A stretch of 64,000 nucleotides of DNA from Apostichopus japonicus (taxonomy: Eukaryota; Echinodermata; Holothuroidea; Aspidochirotida; Stichopodidae), in NCBI RefSeq assembly GCF_037975245.1, contig NC_092577.1, positions 32,862,898 to 32,926,897 of the forward strand, given 5' to 3'. The position numbers and the translations under genes were made by a program. Under the pieces are notes generated by a model. The model was not told where the DNA came from, searched no databases, and saw only the letters and a list, made by a program, of their open reading frames with translations. Below, one piece after another: positions 9,901 to 20,664 of this stretch; positions within the stretch are counted from its first letter, which is position 1, and the number at the start of each line of letters is the position of its first letter.

Positions 9901-12067
9901 TAAAAAAAAATTAATCCTATATCTGTTGTCCGTCTTACAGACTGACTTGAGGCCAAAACAAAAGTGAAAACATAAAAAAAAAATTTAAAAAAAAATAAAA
10001 ATAAATAATGGTTGTTTTCCTACCCCACTTTTAATTTGTATTGAGAAATGACCTTTGAAGTATTTGAGGCCCATCAATGACTCAACACTCACATGTAACA
10101 CAAATATCAATAGGAAAACATAAAAAATGTTATGGCCCAAATAACATATTTACGGTACATTAAAATTTGGTGAAGGATAAATGTTGTTGGACGTCGACAT
10201 CAAATGGAGATTTTTTTGTCCATATACTTTGGTTGAGTTATTAAACTTGACCAAAACTATGGATTAACAATCACATTTTAGCATACACGACGGAGGAGGC
10301 GACGTCATCATCAAATTAGCTTTTAAAGGAGCATTCCGGAGATATAGCATATTGTATAAAGCTGCATACCACAAAACCGGAACAGATATAGTAACGTTAC
10401 CAGCTCTCAAAGTATTTATTGTATTTCTTGGACTATAATGTATACCAAGACTGAAATTCTGACTAAGGTCATCCAGCTTGAACCTTTCTTGCTGGGTCTA
10501 CATGCTAAGTCTTACAATACGAAGAAGGTGTGTGGTGGATTGGGGCGTGAAAGAGTAATACAGTAGGCTTAAAGGCATTGAAGACTCGCCCCAAACCACG
10601 TGCCGCGCTCTGAAAAAGATAAATTTCCGTTGCTTGCAAGTGAAGTTCTCTTCTTGTTGCTACAAAATGCAGACAGTAATGAAACGTGATACCTTGTTAT
10701 CTTGTATCTAGACCTGAGATATCCATCGCTGCTATGAGCACTGTGTTGTGGGTATTGACCGTAGCTGTATGTATTGATTGTACATTAGTGTCTAATTACC
10801 GACGGTAGCAAGCTGTGTGTGTATTTCCTTGGATCGATGGTGGTGTATAACACTTCTGTTACACCTCATTCGAAACTAGGTAAGATTACCGGCATGAGAC
10901 GTTTCTTTTTGCGCGAGTCTTAACACCCTTTAACCGGTTATTTTCAGCGCGTTTCCTATAGGGAGAGAGGATGTTCAAATATTGGGTGTGTCAGATACAT
11001 TGATTTGTGCAATAACTATGGAGATGTTCAATTACTAGTTGCAGCTCGTTACTTGGTTAGGGAAGTATGCTGTGCTACGAATAACAAAACAAAACAGTAA
11101 CCTATTATGCGGCTCTTGCGCAGTGGCCATCCTTGTCTGATTAAAACCTTATTATAAACACAAGTAATTGTTTCTATATAACATACAGGCCTATGTCTTT
11201 AACATACATACATACATCAGAAAGAGGATTTGAAGGATTTGTGGTAACCCCTCCAACCAATGCAACGTTGGGCATGACCGGTATCCGCTGATCAATAATC
11301 GGATCGGATGATGCCAGGACAAAAGATGTTGTTTCGAGACTTTCTTTCCAACTTTTATTGATGTTGAATCTTTCACGAATATTGTCAAGTTCACTCCTCT
11401 GTGTTAAGAATATTTCATGGATAATGATCAAAGCTACATTTTGAACTTTGTTGATGAAGCTCATTTTCACTGGTAAACCAAACCCACTCTCAGCCACTAT
11501 GGCTGGATTTAGTGGGTTGCCATGGAAGCGAAGAAAGCCAGCCACCAAAGCAGGTGGAATGAAGGACACTTTTGTGATGTTCAAGTACTCTGCTAACAAT
11601 GCCGTACATGGCCAAGCTGGGTCATACACGATCATATCAAAATCATGTCTGTTGAATCGTGATATCACATCCGGTTGGAAGAGCGACTCACAATCGGCAG
11701 ACAATTCCTTCAAAATATCAGCAAGACACTGTATGCTCCCCTGTAAAGACCCTCCTTTCAGGACATTTATTGCAAGCGGTTCAAACCGCTTTTCTACTTC
11801 TTCCTTGCTTTTACCTGTTGGTATAACTTCGAAGTCAAATAGCTTTGAGTGTAATGGATGCGTGCTTCGAGATATGAATGTGTCACTTATGACAAATGTA
11901 ACGGAGATGTCTCTTTCCACCAGAGCTTCCCCGATAGCTGATGCCGCGGTGTAATGGCTTCCCTCTCCCATTCCATTAAAGAATAACACCTTATAAGAAT
12001 AACTCACTCTGAAACAACAAGCTAGAACGAGACAACAAAGGACAGGAACCGAGCTAGATTTTTCCAT
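6975..12067 (-). CDS. UDP-glucuronosyltransferase, four coding exons, complete
   Basis: Transfers a sugar from a UDP-sugar to small lipophilic acceptors in the ER lumen (UGT/GT1 family; detoxification and hormone conjugation). Exons on the minus strand: 12067-11216 (ATG in GCAAAATGG context), 9831-9609, 8099-7880 and 7257-6975. All introns have GT...AG ends, and phases 0, 1 and 2 close to 526 codons including the stop, a 525-residue protein of normal family length. Residues 1-24 look like a signal peptide. H38 in EGSHYT and D149 in VYDPAWPC match the catalytic His-Asp pair. The donor-binding signature runs from WLPQNDLLGHNKTR to FGDQPD (D393, Q394); its usual HGG is QGG (Q369). RDRPDTPRERAAFWIEHV precedes a C-terminal membrane helix and a tail ending KSKTD, a KxKxx ER-retrieval pattern. 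Intron 2 is full of minisatellite and a hAT-like insertion; intron 1 holds a MITE. Acceptor substrate unknown. No second UGT copy is in the window. Confidence 0.95.
8367..8589. repeat. 38-bp intronic minisatellite, block 1
   Basis: About six copies of a 38-base unit, such as ACTCTCTTTGCATGTTTAAC followed by TTACCTAATAGGTAAGTT. Each unit holds a near-perfect palindrome made of AACTTACCTA and TAGGTAAGTT, so consensus 5' splice sites (AG/GTAAGT) occur on both strands. It lies in UGT intron 2 and is interrupted on its right by the element at 8590-9424. Confidence 0.9.
8590..9424. mobile_element. hAT-like non-autonomous element in the UGT intron
   Basis: An 835-base insertion that splits the 38-bp minisatellite. 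The left end is CATGGGCGGCGATTA; the right end is ATCGCCGCCCCTG, giving imperfect terminal inverted repeats of CAGGGGCGGCGAT. Both sides show GGTAAGTT (8582-8589 and 9425-9432), consistent with the 8-bp target duplication of hAT transposons. However, GGTAAGTT is also part of every repeat unit, so the duplication is not independent proof. Long poly-G/poly-C tracts lie just inside both ends. No transposase frame. Confidence 0.7.
8972..9366. mobile_element. Possible nested element with CAGGCGCGTAGC ends
   Basis: Inside the larger insertion, CAGGCGCGTAGCCA at 8972 and TTGCTACGCGTCTG ending at 9366 form an imperfect inverted repeat about 395 bases apart, with a poly-G tract next to the left end. 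No clear target duplication is visible, so it may be nested or simply an internal part of the same element family. Confidence 0.45.
9425..9615. repeat. 38-bp intronic minisatellite, block 2, reaching the exon 2 donor
   Basis: Five more 38-base units that continue block 1. The last unit (AATTACCTAATAG, ending at 9615) is the actual exon 2/intron 2 boundary of the UGT gene: on the minus strand it reads CTATTAG/GTAATTTACAC, against CTATTAG/GTAAGTTAC in other units. The final seven coding bases of exon 2 therefore belong to the repeat. Confidence 0.9.
10569..10933 (-). mobile_element. TTAA-bounded MITE, copy 2, in UGT intron 1
   Basis: A 365-base element with TTAA at both outer ends. The left end reads TTAAAGGCATTGAAGACTCG and the right end, reverse complemented, TTAAAGGGTGTTAAGACTCG: an inverted repeat with four mismatches. 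It is an inverted copy of 3583-3949. TTAA targets are typical of piggyBac and Kolobok superfamilies; which one applies cannot be settled without a transposase-bearing relative. Non-coding. Confidence 0.8.
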
Positions 12068-12069
12068 TT

Positions 12070-13270
12070 TGCAAAAGTCTATAATAAGCTCTTTTCATTC
12101 ACAAGATGGAAATATAAGAACGTGTCCAGCTGAGGGCCTATATCATGGAGTAGTCAGCACACGTACTGTCCCAATTTGATTACCAACCAAACATTACGGA
12201 GGTTTCAACAGACGGAATTAGAAACTTCACGACTATGCAAGTGGCAGAAAAAGACCGTCAATGGAATCATTTGGTAGCTAACGTGGAAACGAAATTTCTT
12301 TCCATCGTTGTAGACGACGCATAACTAACACAACTAATAGTCACTCAATACTATGCTGGTAGGACAATTTGTATTCCTACTAGTTCTGAGGCAAAGACTA
12401 GTTTTTGTTCTGCTATAAGAACTGATTTAAACTTTGTGTCTATCGTGTAGATCGATAGGTGTTAGAAGCACAATATTAGGTGCATTAGTACGAACAAGGT
12501 CAAGTTACTTTCATATGACATACTGCGTGCAGATATTGTATAGTCCTTTGGTTAAGTTGACCCCAACAACTTGGTCACAGAAACAAAACGAACGACTATT
12601 TACCCTTCATAGCGTTCCAGAAGCTACACAACCATGGCACTCTGCATGGAACAACACTCGTAACGGATTCTGTTTGGAGAACACCAGTATACAGTACAAG
12701 ACTATACTGTACCTGTACAGAATACAGACGTACGTACGTACGCGTCTAGTATACTGATGTTGTTATTTACTGACTGCGGTATCGATTCCTCATTGCAGAA
12801 TCCAGTAGAACAGTATTTACGGCTCCTATGCAACCTCACTGTGCTGTATGAAATATCACAACAATTTAGTAAACAGCTGAAACGTTATTGCATGCCTGTA
12901 ACCTATATACCAATGTATCGGGACACAACAACGTCCGGAGACCTTTTGCTGTTATGTGCTGAACGCTATGCCGGACTGCACACTAAACGACTTTACTAAC
13001 ATGCGTGCTGTGTTTGTATCAATTTAGCGAACTTTAGATTCTCTTACTAATATGTGTATGACCATGGAGGTTTTACCTCCATGATATGACGGTAAACATA
13101 TGAAGTGTTTGCTTTAGCATCTGTTTGATGTATAGGCAATTATGCTTATGAATACAATCATGACAGTGTGCTTTTATTTCGCGTATGTTGTCTTCAAAGA
13201 CACCATGCAATCATAATCAAAGACCCAGGGAGGGAGAATTGTAGGGGCACGAGATATAACCCGTTTGATC
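12070..13270. other. Upstream flank of the UGT gene, no exon seen
   Basis: This holds the presumed UGT promoter side. No clear TATA box was assigned. A (GTAC)n-like stretch lies near 12728-12742, and a 9-base-arm hairpin (CATGGAGGT, loop TTT, ACCTCCATG) at 13063-13083. Open frames at 12434-12999 have no recognisable character. Confidence 0.5.
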
Positions 13271-13279
13271 AGCCTTAAT

Positions 13280-13785
13280 TAGCAGTGGCGTACCTAGAAT
13301 AGTTGGCACCCGGGCGGTTCCTTCTGTTGTCACCCCGTGCAGGGGATGCCATCCTGGGGTGGGGTCTAATGGGATGGGGATTCTCCGATCCATTTGAGAA
13401 ATGTATGTAAGGTGGCTTAGATGCATATTAATTCTATCTTTGGCAAAGTTTTGAACTGATTATATGTTTAGGAATTCTCATTGTTTAGTAAACGTTTCTT
13501 AACTTTTCCAATTGTTTGTTCAAACTATGGCCAAGCAGACTATAAGTCTATGCGGCTACATTTCGACCACTGAAATAACGGATATTTTCCTGTAGTGTTT
13601 GGGCAAAACAATAATGAGAATTGCGGGCCCCTTTTCCAAGTGGCTACCCCCCTCCATAATGGTACCGGGCAGTGGCGTACGTGGCACCCCTCTTGACTGG
13701 TATACCCGGGCGGATCGCCTGCGGCTCCCCCTCTGCCGCTCATAAATTTACCCGGGCGTACCAATACATGACCATATTGATTTAC
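13280..13785. repeat. Two fragments of an AGTGGCGTAC repeat family
   Basis: CAGTGGCGTACCTAG at 13284 and CAGTGGCGTACGTGG at 13672 begin GC-rich fragments, each followed within ~60 bases by CACCCGGGCGG or TACCCGGGCGG. They look like one end of a transposon-derived repeat. Matching opposite ends (GTACGCCACTG) were not found nearby. Confidence 0.5.
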
Positions 13786-13789
13786 TAAG

Positions 13790-16700
13790 TAACAAGTGCT
13801 CGAAGAGTGTTCGTCCAGGTTTATTCCAATTAATCGGAAACCTGATGTTTTAGGGTGTTAAGGACTTACTCATAGTCCTATCTTATCCAACCTCAACACC
13901 GCCATTGCCAATTAAAGAAGAAGAATAAGAAAACAGACTATGATCAAACAAACAAGAAAACAGAATTTTGAAGAAACTGTTGTAAACACGAACACGATTT
14001 TTCACTGATTAAAATAATTATTTTGGCTTTTTTCTTGTTCTTGTTTCTCTTTTTGATTTTATTGCTTGGTTTTGTTTGTAGAGTTTTTATTTGTATTGTT
14101 TTTTGTATTGTTGAGTATTGTTTTGTATTGTAGAGTTTATTGCCTATATGCATGCACATGCCTGTTATTATCTCACATTTAACAGGGACATTTTCTCATT
14201 TGCATGTGCCTATATATAAAGCCATATAAGTCATAACTTTAGACTTTCTTCAAAAGAATATTTCCAACGAAAAAAAATAATAAAATGTTCAGTTGTGAAT
14301 ATTTTCGCACATTTTTTTACTCTCCTTTTTTTGATATAATTAGATCCGACCATAATATCCGTTATCCACTTGGTTATTTTGAAACTTTTGAGACACATGA
14401 TATATTGACAAATTTCATATATAGATAAAACATATATATGAACATTTCTTTCTTACGAAATCCCTCTCATAAAAAAATATGGTATAGATGTATTAAAAGT
14501 TACATAAAATGATAGCATAAAGTCATACATTCCATTACAGTGGCAGATGTTAGCTATCGAAAACGACAACACCATGAATGATATATGAGTCTTATATGGC
14601 AATTACAATTCTCTCACATCTTTTCACATTTGTCCTTGAGATTTTCAAAAAAAAATACGACAGGAGTAGATTATAAAGTACGTTAAAAACAAAAGGGCAA
14701 CCTTGACAAATTTCCAGCAATTATCGTCACAAAATTGTTTTTTATGACCACATTTAAATAAGAGATGAGACTAAATCAATGATATCTTTAAAAGAAAGAG
14801 GAAGTAGAAATTATAGATTACGGTGGCGGAAGAGAATTGGGTTGATGGAAACGACTGGAAGAAATCCTACACTTTATTTATATCAAGCAGAAAATGAGTT
14901 CCTAAAACAGAGAGAGAGGGAGAGGGAAACCAAAAATAAAACCAATTTTTCGCGCCCTCAAAGTTAAAGTAATAAAGAAATAAAAATCCTGTAACAACAA
15001 CATAAATTAAGAAATTCATCCATTTCCAGTCGTTTTAACGGCATTCTCGTATTTAAGTTAGGATTAGTACTTTTATTATACGTATAAAATTGTTTCTAAT
15101 GTAGAACGGAAGGAGACGAAGTGCCCCTTTTATAATATTAACAAAACTATGACAAATGGAAAGCCATCCCCACTTCACCCCCCCCCCCCCCACACACACA
15201 CGTAGTCGGTATATGGCGTAAGTCAATACTTCAAGAGGAAAACAAGTTACGATTCAAATGCTCCATTTTGTTCCTTGAGTGCTGTTGAAAACAGGAAACC
15301 GGAATCATGTGTCTTGCTCATTCTAATTGGTGATGTCTATCGACAGCGGTGCAAGTTTTAACCCCACTGCAGTTCCTCTATCAAGTTCCAATTTTTATGC
15401 GTTTTCGTTGTCATGGGAACAAACATAAAAGCCGGCCATTCCCAAGGAACTGTACCGTGAAAGCGGCGAGGAAGGCAAGGAAGGCATGGCCGGAGGTGTT
15501 AATGAACTCATTTATACTTGACCTGTGATACGCACGTTAAGTCGATAGGGATGACGTCACTATTACGTCAGAAACGGGCGGCTTTGCCTTTCATGATATC
15601 AGTTTCATATGCTAAGAATGAACTTATCTCTTTCTCTCTCTTTGTTGGCTTGTGCTGGAGTAAGGTTACTTTAATGTTCATAAATTGTTGACGACTGATC
15701 GGAATAGATGACGCTGTTTGGTAATAAAGATATATCAGTATTCTATTTACAATACAATACTGACTAGTGGCGGCGTTCTCATCCAAGACAAACATGTTCC
15801 TATTATATCCCTGCAGTGACTGGACATATGACAACGTGCAGGATCATCGTGTATTATCCATGAGATACTTTTTCAACAGCAGGCGTGCAGACTAGACTGG
15901 ACTTCGCCGTTTGTAGCTTTACTACAACTATTATCCAATTTCTATTAACCGCTTTCAATTTACCTCAATGCAAAAAACAAAACAAGAAAACTTGTAATTA
16001 AATTAGAGGGAACAGTATCATTCCGGTATAGCTTCGATGGGTTCGTCCGTTCATCCAACAAAACGAGTCGTTCCTTAGATTTTATCCTCACATTCATAGG
16101 AGAGGATGGAAGCAATATTGCCAACACTATCATGTAACCTTATGTAATATATTATATTGTAAAGTTTAGTTTCCGGAAGTACCATAGCGATTCCAAGGTC
16201 ATCTTCACCAGATTTAAAGGCATCACATTCGAGGTGTCAACTCTCCATTTTCTCACACTCTCTTGTAAAGAAACAAATGTAGTCATGAGGTGGACTATCA
16301 TAGTATTTGCAAATATACCCAACACGGCAGTTTATATTTAAAGGCAGGAGGAAGAAGGGGCGAGGGGGGGGGGGGGGTTAAATTAAAACTTCTCAACGTA
16401 CCTCCAATCGTCCTTAGTTGCCCATCCTCGGTAGTTCATTTCGTACTCTCGAACATCATAGCATAAAAATGAATGATAGTTAAAGCAACTACGCAATAAT
16501 ATGTTAGCTCTTCTTACATGGACGGGCGGATGCACAAACCTATGATTATGGTATGGTACCTATACCAGGGAGTTTCCATAACAACTCCCTGCCTATACTA
16601 CGCAACCATGTAGTAACTGATTCAATGATTCCCTTTCAAAGCTATATTTCATAAAATGTCGTTCAACATAAGGAACGAGCGCCCTCTCATCGGTATAAGA

Positions 16701-18050
16701 CCTTGAAAGTATCCGAAAGTTAAAAGAGTAACTCATACGTTTTTAATTTGCAGGAAATGATTCTAAATGTAAATAAAACGTTTCCCGTTGACGAAATGCT
16801 GCGGATTGAATCAATGTCATTTTTTTAATTTGCTCAGTAACCTTATATATAATCATCCCAGGGCAAGATCTGTCTGTGTCAACAACCGTTCAAGCTCCTA
16901 GTTTTTCAGGTTCACCTTCAACTGAATTCTTCATGACAATATGCATTTAGAAATGTTTGTGTCTGTGAGTTAGGTGGAGTTGTGTCAAAGGCTGGTGTCA
17001 CAGTTTCAGTGATAACCATGTAAAGGGTCCGTTCTCAAATGGCTATTGACATGTGTCATTTTACGCTATTATAATTATGACGTAGGCCTGCATATAATAT
17101 TCCACGCGCCAACTGGATTGTGTGATTAATCACGCAAAAAAAAAAAAAAAAACTCATAGAAGGGGGGTGGGGCGATCTCTCCCAGTGCCCCCCCCCCTGG
17201 CTACGTCCCAGACGAGAGCCCGAATTGTTATCAGTTGATTGCGAAACTTATACTCACCAAGGAAGAGATTTTCCAATCTAACACTCCAAAAGTCAAGTGT
17301 TCGGATGTTGACTGACATGATCCAACGTTCACACTGTCGGGTATCTTGTCATTGATGTACTTAAACATCATAAATCACTAAAATAAAATAAACAAGTTTT
17401 GTATGTCGACATCTTCAACATATCCAGATGTGGTTTCGAGTGTCACACTTTGGGCAGTCGGGCGGATTGATATCCATCCGTTATGGACCAGACTACTAAG
17501 TTGGTTATGCTTTTAGCTATAATATCACAATTTGAACGATGACTAAATCTATCAATTGTTACAGATTAAAGTGTCCATTACATAAAAATAACAGAGTTTC
17601 AAATACACAACACGAAATCAAAGCAGGGAATCATGATGAAAACAAAGAACCTTTATAATTTATGTTTATTTGGTTTACGATCGTAAATTCCATTAATTGC
17701 TTGCAGAAAGAGTGATTTTACAAAATTTTTAAAATATATACCAAAATCCGAAGTCTTTATTCGTACGATACACACAATATTGGAAAAAGGAAGACATAAT
17801 GAAGGAGAAAGAGAAATTATTGTCGTCTTCATAACTATAACTGTCGTTATCTTCATCTTCCTCTTCCTCGTCCTCCTCCTCATCACCAGTTGCTTCATCA
17901 ACATGTACATTATATATTGTCATTTCAAATCCACGGATGCGTGCATCAGCATTTATACTGTCGTGGAATTATTTCATTGCATAGTTTCAGTTACACGCTG
18001 CAAAGTATAATTCACTTAAATTTCAGTAACAATAAATGTCAAGGCTTCTT
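13790..18050. other. Long gene-poor interval
   Basis: No supported exon. It contains a poly-C/CA tract at 15179-15199, a poly-G tract at 16365-16378 and a CAGGGAG hairpin at 16566-16591. A GC-rich repeat end (rc GGGACGTAGCCAGGGGGG) lies at 17190-17215 beside a long A run. A GAN-codon low-complexity run at 17800-17890 produces an acidic minus-strand frame that I do not accept as a gene. Confidence 0.5.
16566..16591. repeat. Hairpin, CAGGGAGTT arms
   Basis: CAGGGAGTT (16566-16574), an 8-base loop TCCATAAC, then AACTCCCTG (16583-16591). TATA-like bases extend the symmetry outward on both sides with one mismatch. The same design appears at 28704-28739, with a half copy at 23535-23555. Confidence 0.75.
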
Positions 18051-18059
18051 AAAAGGTAA

Positions 18060-18310
18060 ACTTTAACTGCAGTGGAAAGTTATTATCACTGCAACCCATT
18101 CCATTTAAATGTAGTGGAATACGATTACACTACAGTAAAACACAAATTATACTCCACAACATGATTGCAATTCCGTTGCAGTATAATTATCATTCAATGC
18201 TCTGAAACAGAATTATACTAACATTTCAATACCATATCATTGCGATTAAGGCTATAGTTACACTGCAGTGCTATACAATTGTACTATTCCAAAGTTATAT
18301 TGACACTACA
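18060..18310. repeat. Loose repetition of ACTGCAGT / ATTATACT motifs
   Basis: Short motifs such as CACTGCAG, CTACAGTAAA, GTTGCAGTATAATTAT and ACACTGCAGTG recur irregularly in both orientations, with TTATACT boxes between them. No clean period could be defined. It may be an old, decayed minisatellite or foldback. Confidence 0.3.
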
Positions 18311-19304
18311 CAATATTTACACAAAGAGTGTAACATTAAAAGGGATGGGTATCATTTGTGAAGAACTTTGACAATCATTTGAAGCAGCTGTGAACGATTG
18401 GCAATAAAGAATTCATTTAGCGAACAGTGGAATCCATATTTATGTATTTTGTTTATGTTTATGTAAATGAGAAGAGGAACAATCATTATTGACTACGGAG
18501 AAAGCCTTAAAACTTAAAAAAAGGGGGAAAAAACCTTAAAACTAAACATTTCTTTTTTTTAACAATATGACTGATACTAATATTCACTTTATCGTACGAC
18601 TTTGTAATTAGCATTCATCTTTATCAACTTTCGTTTTAATCAGCTGTACTCAATTACCTCTATAAGAGATTCCAGCAACTACTTCATTCTTCAGTGAAAA
18701 ATTAATTCTTAGTGTTTTCTCAGAGGTACCGGAAAAAGTTTCCATTTGGTGGAGGCAAGACACTGGCGGGATACATGGTGTTCGTATGGGAGATGCGAAA
18801 ATATTTTCGATTTGTCCTAGATATGGGGAGCCCTCCCCATTGAGAGAAAGTTTGGGCTTTTACAGGTTTCCTAAATATTCTAATCCTCTAAAAAAATGTT
18901 TGCAAGAGATATTTCTTAAAGTACTTTATTGAGGAATCGAACCATTTCCCGCTCAGGCATAATGAAAACATGAAACCAAGTGAGACGACTTAATGTCTCT
19001 ACGGTGAAACAGTTAGTCCAGATTATTGCATCAGTAAACCACATGTAATGTAAATACTGTGAGAGCATAGGTAGCTAATGTAATCTGTGTGGCACATTAG
19101 TATGACATACATATGTCATTTAACAGTTTGCAGGGCCACATTATTCAGCAGGGAATACAGTAATTACGGTATGTTATGAATGCATGCCATATGATCTAAC
19201 CAAGCACAGTGTACAATACACATGTTCATACAATACACAGTGCCTATACAAATAACGTAATAACCATAATGTGTACAAATATCATATTCACATGAACAGC
19301 AGTA

Positions 19305-19535
19305 TTAAGAAGATTTGTAGTATAAAGTATATTGGTAGTATTAAGTATATTAGTAGTATTAAGTATATTAGTAGTATTAAGTATATTATAGTTGTATTAA
19401 GTATATTAGTAGTATTAAATATATTAGTAGTATTAAATATATTAGTAGTATTAAGAATATTAGTAGTATTAAGTATATTAGAAGTATTAAGTATATTAGT
19501 AGTATTAAGTATATTAGTAGTATTAAGTCTATTTT
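19305..19535. repeat. 18-bp minisatellite, AGTATATTAGTAGTATTA unit
   Basis: About 12-13 copies of an 18-base unit containing TATTAGTAGTATTAAG, with a few substitutions. Because 18 is divisible by three, the array leaves long open frames (repeating SIKYIS or VVLSIL), which are artefacts of the repeat. Confidence 0.95.
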
Positions 19536-19549
19536 TGTATATTTTTCGA

Positions 19550-20660
19550 CTTATTTAACGTTTCCTTCTGATTCAAAACACATGAGCATAGTTTAATCGC
19601 CCGGTTCATGATTTAAGCCAATGCATTAAATAAGTTTTTTCCCCTCATGTTTGCTTGTAATTCATCATATATTATGATTAATAACCGTGTAACGTTTTAT
19701 AGACGGTAGTGTTTGCAACACAGCGTATCTACACAAAGCAAGTACACCCCATGTACCGAATAGTCTCATAACATATATTTCCAACACGTTTTCTTAGGTC
19801 TTGACCTACGACTGTCATGGCCAAAGCGACTAGGTATAAAGTTCTCAGCTTAAAGTTACATATAGCGTCAACTGTATACGTACATAAATGCTTGGTTGGG
19901 TATAATAAATAAAAAATATAAAAAGCAAAACGAAAACAGCATCTTCAAGCATACGCTATATTTTACTTGAGTGTTACAGCGATAAAGCATCAGGAGAGAT
20001 TAAATTTCGACAAATTTGCTAATAAAACGAAACTACAAAATTGCTTGAAATTTGTTGGAAACATTATTTGATTCTACAGGATGAAAGCTCTTGTAAATTG
20101 TGTCGTAAATGTTGTTGTTAAAATAAAAACGTTTCTAAAATAAGATTGTAAGCTCAATGACTTCATAAACATCGATTGTTACAATAACGTTGAAAAGATG
20201 ATTAAAAGAAAGGAATGACATAAGATTCGGGGCTTCTTGCTCGTATCAAGTGGCTAACATTTAATATGAAAGGGAAAATGAAGTTCCTTAATCTCGCAAT
20301 TTGTTTTCTTGTCGTTAGAGGAGGGGAGTTGAGTGGGGATTGAGGCTCAGGTCAGGCCCCTCAATTCTACCTTAAAGTATATTTTGAAAGTTAGAATACC
20401 CTATTCTTTTCTTTTCCCGGTCCTTCTCAACATTTTCCCAGGCTTCTTAACTTATCCCGGACCCCGGAGCGGTAACTTCCTGCTGCTACTCTTATCAGAC
20501 CAGTGGGTTTCCATTGAACATAATCTCTATCATTTTAAGTGTTAAAATAATGGCAAAATGAATGATTATTCTTTGACAGTTTTAATTATAACACAAAAGT
20601 AGCATGCACCCAACACATGAAGGATATTCTGTTGTCTTTCGTAGAGTGGTTGTAGCATGT
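19550..20660. other. Gene-free stretch below the acidic-protein gene
   Basis: AT-rich with no exon recognised. TTTAAT at about 20580 would read ATTAAA on the minus strand, roughly 80 bases past the stop of the gene ending at 20665, and could be its polyadenylation signal. This is a weak inference. Confidence 0.4.
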
Positions 20661-20664
20661 TAGT

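Noticed and set aside
11448-11954. 168-codon plus-strand frame
   Set aside because: It is the antisense shadow of UGT exon 1.
15568-15834. 88-codon minus-strand frame starting MSYVQSLQGY
   Set aside because: Starts with an ATG and looks mildly protein-like, but no domain or exon partner was found.
17729-17923. Acidic minus-strand frame with a Glu/Asp run
   Set aside because: Comes from a low-complexity GAN-rich stretch; no splice partner or conserved sequence on either side.
19271-19558. 95-codon frame with repeating VVLSIL
   Set aside because: It is the 18-bp minisatellite, whose period is a multiple of three.
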